64,000 bases of DNA, taken from positions 310,001 to 374,000 of the forward strand of contig NZ_PNEO01000002.1 of the NCBI RefSeq assembly GCF_002870125.1, read 5' to 3'. The DNA comes from Burkholderia sp. WAC0059. Lineage in GTDB: Bacteria > Pseudomonadota > Gammaproteobacteria > Burkholderiales > Burkholderiaceae. A program made the translations under genes and the position numbers. The notes under the pieces were generated by a model. The model saw only the letters and a program-made list of their open reading frames with translations, had not been told where the DNA came from and ran no database searches. Of the stretch, positions 43,955 through 53,236 are shown in pieces; the first letter of the stretch is position 1, and every line of letters starts with the position of its first letter.

Positions 43955-44797
43955 TCACGCCGCGCCGGAGTCGGCCTTCTCGCGTATCGTGACGCCGCGC
44001 CGGCCTTTCCCCCTTTTTTCCCCTTTCGCCTCCATGCGCGAGGCGGACGCGGCCGGCCCCGAATCGGCCGCCGCCCGTGCCCGCGTTCGATCCGCATCGC
44101 GGCCGGCCGCCCAGAGCTCGAGCAACACGCGGGTCTGGCCGCAGACCGTCGCTTTCATCAACTCGGCCTTCTCCGAGTCGATCTCGCTCCAGCCGAGCAG
44201 CTTCAGCACCGAACGCGGAGAGATGTGGAACAGCATCAACTGGCCGTACAGGCTCACGAGCCGGATCAGCGTCACCGGGTCGTCGGCGGGGAGGCCCGTG
44301 ATCCGCGCCACCAGCGCCGCGCCGATCGCGTTGAGCGGATTGCGCAGGCGTTCCTGCAGGATGTCCGACGCGATGGCGGGCTCGTGGCCGGTCTGTTCGC
44401 GCGCGAAAAACAGCCGGTGGTTGGCGGAACCCGACTTCATGAACATCTTGTCTGCGATCACCTCCTGGATGCCGATGAACGCATCGATCAGCCCGGCCGT
44501 GTCGGCGCCGCGCTCGAGCGCGGCCGACGCGCGGCGCACCACCGGCTCGAAGCTGCTCCAGACGGTTTCGACGATGTAGTCGGCGCAGGCGCGATAGACG
44601 CCCTCCTTGCTCTCGAAGTAATACTGCAGCGCCGGCGCGTTGACGCCGGCGCGCGCGGCGATGTCGCGCGTGGAAGCGCCGTCGTAGCCGTACTCCCCGA
44701 ACAGGTCGAGCGCGGCCTCGATGATCCGCCTGCGGGTTTCGTCGCCCCGCGCATAGCCGCCCTTCGTCGGGCGCCTCGGACGTTTCGTGTCGTTCAT
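43955..44797 (-). CDS. TetR-family regulator (CerR/DUF1956-like C-terminal domain)
   Basis: A 280-residue repressor. The N-terminal helix-turn-helix reads ETRRRIIEAALDLFGEYGYDGASTRDIAARAGVN, then ALQYYFESKEGVYRACADYI. The C-terminal ligand domain (FFAREQTGHEPAIASDILQERL; RITGLPADDPVTLIRLVSLYGQLMLF) resembles the CerR/DUF1956 group. The last ~35 residues are Arg/Lys/Ala-rich and probably disordered. I chose the ATG at 44797 because an AGGAG site precedes it. It diverges from the efflux operon across 94 bases, and so very likely represses it and itself. Confidence 0.88.
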   Translation of the reverse strand: MNDTKRPRRPTKGGYARGDETRRRIIEAALDLFGEYGYDGASTRDIAARAGVNAPALQYYFESKEGVYRACADYIVETVWSSFEPVVRRASAALERGADTAGLIDAFIGIQEVIADKMFMKSGSANHRLFFAREQTGHEPAIASDILQERLRNPLNAIGAALVARITGLPADDPVTLIRLVSLYGQLMLFHISPRSVLKLLGWSEIDSEKAELMKATVCGQTRVLLELWAAGRDADRTRARAAADSGPAASASRMEAKGEKRGKGRRGVTIREKADSGAA

Positions 44798-44832
44798 AGG
44801 TCTCTCCTGCGATCCCGGTAGAAATATACCAC

Positions 44833-44860
44833 TTGACACATATTTATCAGATGGAATAAT
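44833..44860 (+). promoter_or_regulatory. Promoter of the EmrAB-type efflux operon
   Basis: TTGACA at 44833-44838 and AATAAT at 44855-44860 with a 16-base spacer make a near-consensus sigma-70 promoter in the AT-rich divergent gap. The regulator's operator probably overlaps it, but no clear palindrome was resolved. Confidence 0.6.
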
Positions 44861-44891
44861 TGTGGCCGCCCGACCACCCACGGATCGACCT

Positions 44892-46046
44892 ATGTCCGCA
44901 ACCGCAGGATCGCCGCCGCAAGGCGCAGCCCCCAAAGACCCGACCGCCGCGCCCGAGCGGCGCACGAGAACCCGCAACGTCCTCCTCGTCGTCGGGCTCA
45001 TCGCGCTGATCGCCGGCGGCATCTGGCTCTTTCGCTGGTGGACCGTGGGCCGTTACATCGAAAGCACCGACGACGCCTATCTGCAGGCCGACAGCGTGAC
45101 GATCTCGCCGCGCGTCGGCGGCTACGTGACCGCGGTGCTCGTCGGCGACAACGTGGCCGTGCAGTCCGGCCAGCCGCTCGTGCGGATCGACACGCGCCAG
45201 TACCAGGCCTCGCTCGACCAGGCGAAGGCGACCGTCGGCGAACGCGAGGCCGACATCCAGCGCGCCGAAGCCGACATCGCGCAGCAGCGCGCGAACGTCG
45301 TGCAGGCCCGCGCGCAGGAAGAAGTCGCGCGCGTGAACTTTCAGCATGCCGAATCGGACGTGCGCCGCTACGCGCCGCTGGCGGCAACGGGCGCGGAAAC
45401 GCACGAGCGCCTTTCCGACCTCGTGAGCACGCGCGACCAGGCACGCGCGACGCTCGCCGCGAATACGGCGGCCGCAAACGCCGCACAGACGCAGATTGCC
45501 GCGACGCTTGCGCAGATCGACCAGGCCCGCGCACAGCTCGAGGCGGCCGAGGCGAACGTCCGCTCGGCCGCGCTCGACCTGCACGACACCACGCTCGAAA
45601 GCCCGTTCGCGGGCCGCGTGGGCGATCGCACCGTGCGTATCGGCCAGTACGTACAGCCCGGCACCCAGTTGATGACGATCGTGCCCGTGCAACGCATCTA
45701 TCTGACGGCGAACTTCAAGGAAACCCAGGTGGGCGACATGCGCTCCGGCCAGAGCGCGACGCTGCACGTCGACGCGCTGCCCGGCGTCGACGTGCACGGC
45801 GTCGTCGACAGCTTCGCGCCCGGCACCGGCTCGCAGTTCGCGCTCCTGCCGCCCGAGAACGCCACGGGCAACTTCACGAAGATCGTGCAGCGCGTGCCCG
45901 TGCGCATCCGCATCGACACCGACTCGCAGACGCGCGAGCGGCTGCTGCCGGGCCTTTCAGTCACCGTCGACGTGGACACGCGGTCCTCGCCGACGCACCC
46001 GGGCGATTCGGGCAACCCGGGCACCGGGAACGCGAATCATGGCTGA
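44892..46046 (+). CDS. HlyD/EmrA-family efflux periplasmic adaptor
   Basis: A 384-residue membrane-fusion protein: one N-terminal transmembrane segment (VLLVVGLIALIAGGIWLF), a lipoyl half-motif (TISPRVGGYVTAVLVGDNVAVQSGQPLVRID), a long alpha-hairpin coiled coil, a second lipoyl half (TTLESPFAGRVGDRTVRIGQYVQPG) and a beta-barrel (IYLTANFKETQVGDMRSGQSA). These are EmrA features. It bridges the MFS pump to the outer membrane channel encoded two genes on. The ATG at 44892 is used. Its end overlaps the next gene by 8 bases. Confidence 0.9.
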   Translation: MSATAGSPPQGAAPKDPTAAPERRTRTRNVLLVVGLIALIAGGIWLFRWWTVGRYIESTDDAYLQADSVTISPRVGGYVTAVLVGDNVAVQSGQPLVRIDTRQYQASLDQAKATVGEREADIQRAEADIAQQRANVVQARAQEEVARVNFQHAESDVRRYAPLAATGAETHERLSDLVSTRDQARATLAANTAAANAAQTQIAATLAQIDQARAQLEAAEANVRSAALDLHDTTLESPFAGRVGDRTVRIGQYVQPGTQLMTIVPVQRIYLTANFKETQVGDMRSGQSATLHVDALPGVDVHGVVDSFAPGTGSQFALLPPENATGNFTKIVQRVPVRIRIDTDSQTRERLLPGLSVTVDVDTRSSPTHPGDSGNPGTGNANHG

Positions 46047-47655
46047 CACCCCGACCGTCAACGGCAACGCCGGCAACAACGGCGCCGCGCCGGCCTCGCC
46101 CGAAGGCCGCGCGACGGCCACCGACTGGGCCGCCGTCGCGGCCGGCGCGCTCGGCGCGCTGATGGCGACGCTCGACATCTCGATCACGAACTCGGCGCTG
46201 CCGCAAATCCAGGGCGAAGTCGGCGCGACGGGCACCGAAGGCACCTGGATCTCGACCGGCTACCTGATGTCGGAAATCGTGATGATCCCGCTCGCCGCGT
46301 GGCTCACGCGCGTGTTCGGCCTGCGCAACTTCCTGCTCGGCGCCTCGGGACTCTTCATCCTGTTCTCGATGATGTGCGGGCTGTCGCATTCGCTGCCGGA
46401 GATGATCGCCGGCCGCATCGGCCAGGGCTTCACCGGCGGCGCGATGATCCCGACCGCGCAGACCATCATCCGCACGCGGCTGCCGCGCGCCCAGATGCCG
46501 GTCGGCATGACGATCTTCGGCCTGATCGTGCTGCTCGGGCCGCTGCTCGGGCCCGTGCTCGGCGGCTGGCTCGCGGAAAACATCAACTGGGCCTGGTGCT
46601 TCTTCATCAACGCGCCGGTCTGCGCGGCGCTCATCACGCTGCTGATCGTGGCGCTGCCGCCCGACCGGCCGCACTGGCACGAGTTCGTCAACGCGGACTG
46701 GATCGGCATCGCCGGGCTCTCGGTCGGCCTGAGTTCGCTCACCGTCGTGCTCGAGGAAGGCCAGCGCGAGCTCTGGTTCGAGTCGGACATGATCTGCTGG
46801 CTCTCGGCCGCGACCGCGTTCGGCATGGTGCTGATCGCCGTCTCGCAGTTCACCGCGAAACGGCCCATCATGCGGCTCTCGCTGCTGCGCAACCCGAGCT
46901 ACGCGAGCGTCATCCTGATCGTCTCGGCCGTCGGCGCGGGGCTCTACGGCGTCTCGTACCTGCTGCCGCAGTTCCTCGCCCAGGTGGCCGGCTACAACGC
47001 CGAGCAGTCGGGCGCCGTCATGCTGCTCTCGGGCCTGCCCGCATTCCTGATGATGCCGCTCCTGCCACGCCTGCTCGGCCGCTTCGACTACCGCGTGCTC
47101 GTCATCTCCGGGCTGCTCTGCTTTGGGTTCAGTTGCCTCATCGACATCGACCTGACCGCGCAGAGCGTCGGCCACGATTTCACCTGGTCGCAGATCATTC
47201 GCGGCGTGGGCCAGATCCTCGCGATGATGCCGCTCAACCAGGCCTCGATGGCGGCCGTCTCGCGCGAGGATTCGGGCGACGCGGCGGGGCTCTACAACAT
47301 GGCGCGGAATCTGGGCGGCTCCGTCGGTCTCGCGATCATCGGCACGCTGATCGACCGCCGCAATACGTTCCACACGGCGGCGATCCGCGATTCGCTCACC
47401 GCCAATTCCGTGCTGGGGCAGGATCGCATCGCCGCCAACGCCGCGAGCTGGTTCGCACAGACGGGCGACATGGCCTACTCGAAGATGCGCGCGCTCGGCC
47501 AGCTCGCCGCGCAAATCCAGACGCAGGCCACGGTGATGACGTACTCGGAGACGTTCTACGTGCTCGCCATCGCGCTCTTCGCCTGCATTCCGCTCGCGCT
47601 CCTGCTCAAGACCGCCGCGCCGCAGGGCGGCGACCGGCCGTCCGCCGGCCATTGA
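46039..47655 (+). CDS. DHA2-family MFS efflux pump (EmrB/QacA type)
   Basis: A 538-residue transporter with 14 hydrophobic segments. The DHA2 motif C region (FGLIVLLGPLLGPVLGGWL) and the start of the membrane domain (GALMATLDISITNSALPQIQGEVG) match EmrB proteins. It drives drug or toxicant efflux by proton antiport as a tripartite pump with the adaptor and outer membrane factor of this operon. The substrate is unknown; the CerR/TetR regulator would sense it. Confidence 0.92.
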   Translation: MADTPTVNGNAGNNGAAPASPEGRATATDWAAVAAGALGALMATLDISITNSALPQIQGEVGATGTEGTWISTGYLMSEIVMIPLAAWLTRVFGLRNFLLGASGLFILFSMMCGLSHSLPEMIAGRIGQGFTGGAMIPTAQTIIRTRLPRAQMPVGMTIFGLIVLLGPLLGPVLGGWLAENINWAWCFFINAPVCAALITLLIVALPPDRPHWHEFVNADWIGIAGLSVGLSSLTVVLEEGQRELWFESDMICWLSAATAFGMVLIAVSQFTAKRPIMRLSLLRNPSYASVILIVSAVGAGLYGVSYLLPQFLAQVAGYNAEQSGAVMLLSGLPAFLMMPLLPRLLGRFDYRVLVISGLLCFGFSCLIDIDLTAQSVGHDFTWSQIIRGVGQILAMMPLNQASMAAVSREDSGDAAGLYNMARNLGGSVGLAIIGTLIDRRNTFHTAAIRDSLTANSVLGQDRIAANAASWFAQTGDMAYSKMRALGQLAAQIQTQATVMTYSETFYVLAIALFACIPLALLLKTAAPQGGDRPSAGH

Positions 47656-47675
47656 CGATCTTCCGGTTCCCGACG

Positions 47676-49184
47676 ATGCGATCCCGCCTCTTTCCCGCAT
47701 GCCTTCCCCCGCTGATCCCGACGCTCCTCGCCGCCTGCGCGCTGGCCGGCTGCGCCGTCGGCCCCGACTATCGCGGCGCGCCGCCCGTCGCCGCCGACGC
47801 GCTGAAGGCCGGCACGTTCGTCCGCGCGCCGGCGAGCGGCGTCGTCGCGGCATCGCATCCGCCGAGCGACTGGTGGCGCGCGCTCGGCGACCCGCAGCTC
47901 GACGCGCTGATCGACACCGCGCTGCGCAACAATCCCGACGTCCACGCCGCCCGGGCCCGCCTGCTCGAGGCGCGCGCGCAACTGCGCCAGCAGCAGGCCA
48001 ACGAACTGCCCAAGGTCTCGGCGAGCGCCGCCGCGCTGCGCATGCGCGAGCCCGATCTGTCGTCGCTCAGCTCGCTGCTGCCGGACACTGGCGACGAAGG
48101 CGGCCAGGGCAGCGCGATCCCGCTCGGCAGCGGCGGCCCGCTGCAGCTCTACACGGCAGGTTTCGACGCCAGTTGGGAAATCGACCTGTTCGGCGGCACC
48201 CGGCGCGCGATCGAGGCGGCCTCGGATCAGGCGGGCGCCGTCGACGCCAATCTGGCCGACACCCAGGTCTCGCTCGCGGCCGAAGTCGCGCAGACCTACA
48301 TCGACCTGCGCGACGAGCAGCAGCGCCTCGCGATCGCGCAGCATGCGGCCGCGCTGCAACAGCAGATGCTCGCGCTGACCGAGCAGCGCCGCGCGCTCGG
48401 CACGGCAGCCGACGTGGACGTCGAACGGCTGACGAGCCAGGTCGAGAACACGCGCGCGACGCTGGTTCCGCTCGACGCCCAGGTCACCGAATCGCTCGAT
48501 ACGCTCGCCGTCCTGACGGGCCAGCCGCCGGGCGCGCTCGACGGCCAGTTGGCATCGGGCGGCGCATTGCCCACGCTGCCGGCCGAGGTGAGCGTCGGCG
48601 ACCCGGGCGCCCTGCTGCGCCAGCGGCCCGACATCCGCGCCGCCGAGCGGCAGCTCGCCTCGAGCAACGCGCAGATCGGCGAGCACATCGCCGATTATTT
48701 TCCGAAGCTGACGCTGCTCGGCGACCTCGGCTTCAGCGCGTCCGATCCGGGCCACCTCGTTCGCAAAAGCAATTTCACCTGGATCGGCGCGCCGTACCTG
48801 CAGTGGAACATCCTCGACTTCGGCCGCACCGCCGCGAGCGTGCGCGGCGCGCGGGCCTCGCGCGACGAGGCGCTCGCGAACTACGAAAAGGCCGTGCTCG
48901 GCGCACTTCAGGACGCCAACACCGCACTCTCGCGCTATGGGCACCAACGCGAGCACCTCGTGCGCCTCGAAGCCGTGGAGCGCTCGGCGGACCGCTCGTC
49001 AGAACTCATGCGGCAGCGCTACACGGCCGGCGTCGAGACGTTGATCGACCTGCTCGATACGCAGCGCACGCAACTCTCGGCCCAGCAGGACGTCGTCGCG
49101 GGACAGGCGGAGCTGCTCAAGGACTTCGTCTCGCTGCAGAAGAGCCTCGGGCTCGGCTGGCAGACTGCTGCGCAGCAGGATTGA
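47676..49184 (+). CDS. Outer membrane efflux lipoprotein (NodT/OprM family)
   Basis: A 502-residue TolC-type channel with a lipoprotein signal (LAACALAGC, Cys near residue 25) and the typical opening VGPDYRGAPP. Two repeated halves contain the alpha-barrel helices, with ASWEIDLFGGTRRAIEAA in the first and FGRTAASVRGARASRDEALANYEKAV in the second. It closes the tripartite EmrAB-type pump operon, 20 bases after the MFS gene. No confident terminator follows; a short GC hairpin at 49207-49223 lacks a T-tract. Confidence 0.9.
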   Translation: MRSRLFPACLPPLIPTLLAACALAGCAVGPDYRGAPPVAADALKAGTFVRAPASGVVAASHPPSDWWRALGDPQLDALIDTALRNNPDVHAARARLLEARAQLRQQQANELPKVSASAAALRMREPDLSSLSSLLPDTGDEGGQGSAIPLGSGGPLQLYTAGFDASWEIDLFGGTRRAIEAASDQAGAVDANLADTQVSLAAEVAQTYIDLRDEQQRLAIAQHAAALQQQMLALTEQRRALGTAADVDVERLTSQVENTRATLVPLDAQVTESLDTLAVLTGQPPGALDGQLASGGALPTLPAEVSVGDPGALLRQRPDIRAAERQLASSNAQIGEHIADYFPKLTLLGDLGFSASDPGHLVRKSNFTWIGAPYLQWNILDFGRTAASVRGARASRDEALANYEKAVLGALQDANTALSRYGHQREHLVRLEAVERSADRSSELMRQRYTAGVETLIDLLDTQRTQLSAQQDVVAGQAELLKDFVSLQKSLGLGWQTAAQQD

Positions 49185-49276
49185 GGCAGTCGATGCGGTC
49201 GGGTTCGCGCGCCCAGGGCGCGCGCAAACCCGATGCCGGGAAAGGAAAAAAGAGGAAAGGCGGGCCCGGGCGTTGC

Positions 49277-50479
49277 TCAGGCCGCCGTGCGCAACGGTTC
49301 GAACGACATCGCGCCGGTCGTGCCGTCCGGCCGCTGATACAGCGTCGTGCCGTAACCCTGCGAATCCTTCGACTGGATCGACAGGGCCTGCGAAAAACCG
49401 ACCACGACCGTGATCGTCGCCGACGCATCCAGCGCCTGCGCTGCGCCGGCGGTATCGGCGCCGGAAGCAGCACCTGAAGCGTCGCCCGCCTCCGAAACGG
49501 GCTCGCCGGCCGCCGCGTCTTCATCGCTGCCGCCCGATGCGCTGTTCGCGTTCGCCACGTCGGCCATGTGCCGGAGCAGATCCAGGATTTCGCTCTCGCC
49601 CGACGACGTATCGCCCGTCCCGTCGTCGCTCGACGCCCCGGACGCCGATGCCGCCGAATCGTCGGCCGGGCTCTGGGCCGACGCCCCGGCCAGCGGTTGC
49701 GCATCGCCCTCCGCCTCGCCCGTCTGCGAGCCGCCGTCGCCCGTCGCGCCGGGCGAGGACAACAACATCAGGAACGGCGAAAGCGTCGGCACGAGCAGGC
49801 CCGCGTCGATGCCCGAGCCCGTCGTCTGCGCCGTCGCCGTGTAGCTCGACACCTGCTGCTCGTTGAGCGAGACCGACAATTGGCCCGTACCGGGATCGAG
49901 CTGGATCGACACCGATCCCGAACGCTCGTTGACGACGACCGCGGACGGCGGCATCGTCTGCCAGCCGCTGCCGCTGTTCGCCGACGGCAGGGCCGTCGTC
50001 CGGCTGAAGCTGGCGCTCAGGTTGACCTCCCCGCCCTGCGCGAGCTGCTGCTCGAACGAGGACGTCGCCGAGGCCGCCTGGGTGGCGCTGAATCCGGCGT
50101 TCACGAGCATCGTGTTCAACGCGGCCGCCAACTGCGAGGCGGAGCCGCCTTGCAGTTCGCTCTGGCCCGTCGTCGGATCGACCGTGGTGGCCGATTGCAT
50201 CGCCTGCACGAACGCGTCGCTGAACTGACCGACGTTGGAGGCGGCCTCGGCCGCGTCGGCGCTCGCCTCGAGCAAAAGCGGCGACGCCGAATCGAGCTGC
50301 CCGGCAGCCGTATCGCCCGTGCCTTCCAGCGAAGGCTCGGGAATCAGCGAGGAAAATCCGCCGATACCGCCGCCGGCCTCGTCCAGCCCGGACGTGGCGC
50401 CGCTCGCGTTTTCCCGGCCGGGCGGGTAAATCAGCGGATAAAGGCCGCCGGCTGCGCTGTTGATCGTATGGTGGGACAT
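49277..50479 (-). CDS. Cysteine-free, acidic Ala/Ser/Gly-rich protein of unknown function
   Basis: A 400-residue protein with no cysteine, one lysine, and long Ala/Ser/Gly/Asp-rich tracts; no signal peptide or membrane segment. Better-ordered parts are residues ~85-170 (FSDAFVQAMQSATTV; AALNTMLVNAGFSATQAAS), ~175-235, and the C-terminal ~55 (ATITVVVGFSQALSIQSKD). The composition resembles secreted or needle-associated proteins of type III systems, and a harpin-like gene lies nearby, but no PIP box was found upstream. I do not recognise a family. The ATG at 50479 has no strong ribosome binding site. Confidence 0.65.
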   Translation of the reverse strand: MSHHTINSAAGGLYPLIYPPGRENASGATSGLDEAGGGIGGFSSLIPEPSLEGTGDTAAGQLDSASPLLLEASADAAEAASNVGQFSDAFVQAMQSATTVDPTTGQSELQGGSASQLAAALNTMLVNAGFSATQAASATSSFEQQLAQGGEVNLSASFSRTTALPSANSGSGWQTMPPSAVVVNERSGSVSIQLDPGTGQLSVSLNEQQVSSYTATAQTTGSGIDAGLLVPTLSPFLMLLSSPGATGDGGSQTGEAEGDAQPLAGASAQSPADDSAASASGASSDDGTGDTSSGESEILDLLRHMADVANANSASGGSDEDAAAGEPVSEAGDASGAASGADTAGAAQALDASATITVVVGFSQALSIQSKDSQGYGTTLYQRPDGTTGAMSFEPLRTAA

Positions 50480-50600
50480 TCGACTGTCGAGGTTCCGTCC
50501 TGCCGTATCCGGATACCGCGGCCGCCCTTGTTCGGGCCGCCCGCGGAGCTCACCCTCCTATATCGGCGGCTCTTTCGATTTATTTAGGGTGTTCCGCCTC

Positions 50601-50625
50601 AAAAAGCCGGCCTCGGCAAACCGGC
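50601..50625 (-). terminator. Intrinsic terminator after the zinc transporter operon
   Basis: On the minus strand GCCGG pairs with CCGGC across a 10-base loop and is followed by TTTTT. It lies 15 bases beyond the stop of the last permease gene. Confidence 0.6.
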
Positions 50626-50639
50626 CGTCCCGCCGCGCC

Positions 50640-51458
50640 CTACGCCCGGCCCACCCTCACGCGGGCGCCCGGGCGGCCCCGCCACGCCCCGGCGGCCCGC
50701 CCCAGACCATAGCAGCCCGCGCCGAGCGCCCCGACGAAGAAACCGACCGGCCAGTTCGTCAGCCACGAGAGCGCGATGGCGGTCCACACCGTCGCGAGCG
50801 AGAGCCCGACCGAAATCGCGACCGAACGCAGCGGCCGCACGCTCAGGAGGCGCGCCGCCGACGCCGGACCGACCATCAGGCTGAAAACCAGCAGCGCGCC
50901 CACCACGGGCAGCGCCATCGCGGTCGCCAGCGCGAGGATGCCAAGAAACGCGACATCCATCCGGCGGCTCGCCACGCCCCGAACCGCCGCCAGCTCCGGC
51001 GATACGGCGCTGAGCAGCAGCGGCCGGAACAGCAGCAGGGTCGCCGCCGCCGCGACGGCGCTGACGACGGCGACCGGCACGAGGTCGGCGTCGCTCACGC
51101 CCAGCACCTCGCCGAACAGCAACGCGTAGACGGCCTGCGAATACTCGCGGGTCATGCTCAGCAGCAGCGCGCCGACGCCCAGCAGGGCCACGAGGCACAG
51201 CGCGGTCGCGACCCCGTGGTGCCCGCGGCGCCCCAGGCAGCCGATGCCGAGCACGCCGAGCCCGGCGAAGAGCACGAGGCCCGGCAGCGGATCGAGGCCC
51301 GCGAGCGTCGCCGCGGCCGCGCCCGGAAACGCGCCGAGCGGCAGCGCGTGGGCGGCGAACGACTCGCCCCGGAGCACGACGAAGAACCCGACGATGCCGG
51401 TCAATACCGCGACGATGCTCGCCACGATCCATGTGTTGATCATGAAACTCGCAAACAT
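50640..51458 (-). CDS. Metal ABC transporter permease 2 (ZnuB family)
   Basis: A 272-residue ABC-3 family permease with about eight hydrophobic segments: FFVVLRGESFAAHALPLGAFPGAAAA near the start, LLSAVSPELAAVRGVASRRMD in the cytoplasmic loop, and ALPVVGALLVFSLMVGPASAARLL. It follows permease 1 by two bases. Both are similar in design but not closely alike, suggesting a heterodimeric channel. The ATG at 51458 is used; the frame extends upstream as a shadow. Confidence 0.85.
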   Translation of the reverse strand: MFASFMINTWIVASIVAVLTGIVGFFVVLRGESFAAHALPLGAFPGAAAATLAGLDPLPGLVLFAGLGVLGIGCLGRRGHHGVATALCLVALLGVGALLLSMTREYSQAVYALLFGEVLGVSDADLVPVAVVSAVAAAATLLLFRPLLLSAVSPELAAVRGVASRRMDVAFLGILALATAMALPVVGALLVFSLMVGPASAARLLSVRPLRSVAISVGLSLATVWTAIALSWLTNWPVGFFVGALGAGCYGLGRAAGAWRGRPGARVRVGRA

Positions 51459-51460
51459 CG

Positions 51461-52375
51461 TCAGGCTCCGTCCGTTTCGGCGTCGTCGGGCAGGACCGAT
51501 GCCCCCGGCCCGAGCCGCCCGGCCGGCGCGATCAGGCTGAGGGCCGCGTAACCGGCGAAGATCAGCGTGGTCACGAAAAAGCTCACCGGCCAGCCGTGTC
51601 CGGGCGTCCAGGCGTAGCTGTCGTAGGCGAGCAGAATGCCGCCCCAGGTCGCGCCGACGCCGATGGCCGCCGCCCAGGCCAGCGCCGCGCCGGGCCGCCT
51701 CGCGAGCCGCAGCGCGATCGCGGCGGGCCCGATCAGCAGCGCCGTGGAGAGAATCGCGCCGACCGTCATGGCCGAGAGCGCGACGGCGAGCGCCAGCACC
51801 ACCATGTGCGCGAGGCCGACGGCGCGCACCCGGACGCCCCGCAGCGCGGCCAGCTCGGGATCGACGGCGCACAGCAGCAGCGGCCGGTAAAGCGCCGCCG
51901 ACGCGATGAGCGCGACGGCGCCGACGGCGAGCGCCGGCGGCACGATCGAGGCCGGAATCGCGAACATCGAGCCGAACAGGACGGTGATCGCCGCGCCGGT
52001 CGTGCTCATCGACGTCACGTCGAAGTAAAGGAACAGCGCCGTCAGTCCGAGCCCCGCGCCGAGCACGACGCCGGTGACGAGATCGCGCTCGCGCGCGCGA
52101 CGCACCCGGACCAGTTCCATCCCGAACGCGGCCGCCACCGCCATGATCCCGAACCCGAGCAGCGGATTCAGGCCCACGAGGAACGACGCCGCGCCGCCGG
52201 CGCTGCTCACGTCGGCGAGCGCATGACCAGCGAACGACTGGCCGCGCATGACCGCGAACACGCCCACGACGGCCGAGACGAGCGCCGCGCCGCCGCCGAT
52301 GACGAGCGCAGTACGAACCGGCTCGCTCGCGAAAAAGCCGGGCGCGAAAAACAGGGCGGCAAACAGGGGCTTCAT
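51461..52375 (-). CDS. Metal ABC transporter permease 1 (ZnuB family)
   Basis: A 304-residue ABC-3 permease: VMRGQSFAGHALADVSSAGGA, LLCAVDPELAALRGVRVRAV, and SAMTVGAILSTALLIGPAAIALRL are the family blocks. The N-terminus is longer than in permease 2. The ATG at 52375 is preferred to an upstream TTG at 52381. It lies 15 bases after the ATPase gene. Confidence 0.87.
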   Translation of the reverse strand: MKPLFAALFFAPGFFASEPVRTALVIGGGAALVSAVVGVFAVMRGQSFAGHALADVSSAGGAASFLVGLNPLLGFGIMAVAAAFGMELVRVRRARERDLVTGVVLGAGLGLTALFLYFDVTSMSTTGAAITVLFGSMFAIPASIVPPALAVGAVALIASAALYRPLLLCAVDPELAALRGVRVRAVGLAHMVVLALAVALSAMTVGAILSTALLIGPAAIALRLARRPGAALAWAAAIGVGATWGGILLAYDSYAWTPGHGWPVSFFVTTLIFAGYAALSLIAPAGRLGPGASVLPDDAETDGA

Positions 52376-52390
52376 CGGCAAAACAAAACG

Positions 52391-53236
52391 TCAGTGGTAC
52401 GCCTGCACGGCGTGATCGGGGCGGTGCCGCAACGCCGGCAGCGCCGCGTCTTCGGCCTCTTCGGCGCCCGCGGCGACGACGAGCACCCGGCCGTGCACGC
52501 GGATCACGTCGATGCGATAGCCGTAGAGCCGGCTCAGCACCTCGCTGCGCACGACTTCGTCGGCCGGCCCGCTCGCCGCCCGGCCGCCCGCGAGATAGAC
52601 GATCCGGTCCATGACGGGCAAAAGCGGATTCATGTCGTGGGCGGACAGCAGCACGCCAATGCCCTGTCCCACGCAAAGCCGGTGCAGCAACGCGACGATT
52701 TCCGAGGCGCTGCGAATGTCGAGATTGGCGAGCGGCTCGTCGAGCAGCAAGAGCCGCGGACGGCGCACCAGCGCATGCGCGATCAGCACCCGCTGCTGCT
52801 GGCCGCCCGAAAGATCGCCGACGCGCTGATCGGCGAACGCGAGACCGTCGACGGCCGCGAGCATGGCGTCGACGGTCTGGTCGCGCTTTCTCGACGGCCA
52901 CGGCAGCCCGGGTCGATGACCGTCGAGCCCGAGCGACACGAGATCGCGCGCGCGCAGCGGCAGGTACGGATCGAGCAGGATCTTCTGCGGCACATAGCCG
53001 ACGGAGGCGGCCCCGCCGCCGTCCGCGCCGATCCTCACGCTGCCCGCCTGGGGCCGCTGGAAGCCGAGAACCGTGCGCAACAGCGTGGTCTTGCCCGAGC
53101 CGTTCGCGCCGATCAGTCCGCAGAACTGCCCGGCCCCGAGCCGGAACGTCACGTCCTCCAGCACGCGGCGCCCGGCAAACGACACGTTCACGCCGTCGAC
53201 CGCGAGCAGGCCGCCCGACGGGTCCGCCCCGTTCAC
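52391..53236 (-). CDS. Metal ABC transporter ATP-binding protein (ZnuC-like)
   Basis: A 281-residue ATPase: Walker A GANGSGKTT near residue 43, signature LSGGQQQRVLIA near 144, Walker B LLLLDEPLANLD near 163, and the switch histidine in SAHDMNPLL. The GTG at 53236 overlaps the TGA of the binding-protein gene (GTGA) and gives the best-fitting N-terminus. Confidence 0.87.
   Translation of the reverse strand: MNGADPSGGLLAVDGVNVSFAGRRVLEDVTFRLGAGQFCGLIGANGSGKTTLLRTVLGFQRPQAGSVRIGADGGGAASVGYVPQKILLDPYLPLRARDLVSLGLDGHRPGLPWPSRKRDQTVDAMLAAVDGLAFADQRVGDLSGGQQQRVLIAHALVRRPRLLLLDEPLANLDIRSASEIVALLHRLCVGQGIGVLLSAHDMNPLLPVMDRIVYLAGGRAASGPADEVVRSEVLSRLYGYRIDVIRVHGRVLVVAAGAEEAEDAALPALRHRPDHAVQAYH

Noticed and set aside
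45961..47853. A 630-codon antisense frame over the MFS pump gene
   Set aside because: Arg/Glu/Asp/His-rich shadow sequence without domains; the sense strand encodes a clear transporter.
48000..48700. tRNA or rRNA genes in the GC-rich parts of the window
   Set aside because: No cloverleaf with conserved TTCGA-type arms, and no rRNA-like conserved sequence, was noticed anywhere in the window.
50480..50640. PIP box upstream of the cysteine-free protein gene
   Set aside because: No GCGAA-N15-GCGAA or close variant is present on the plus strand in this region.
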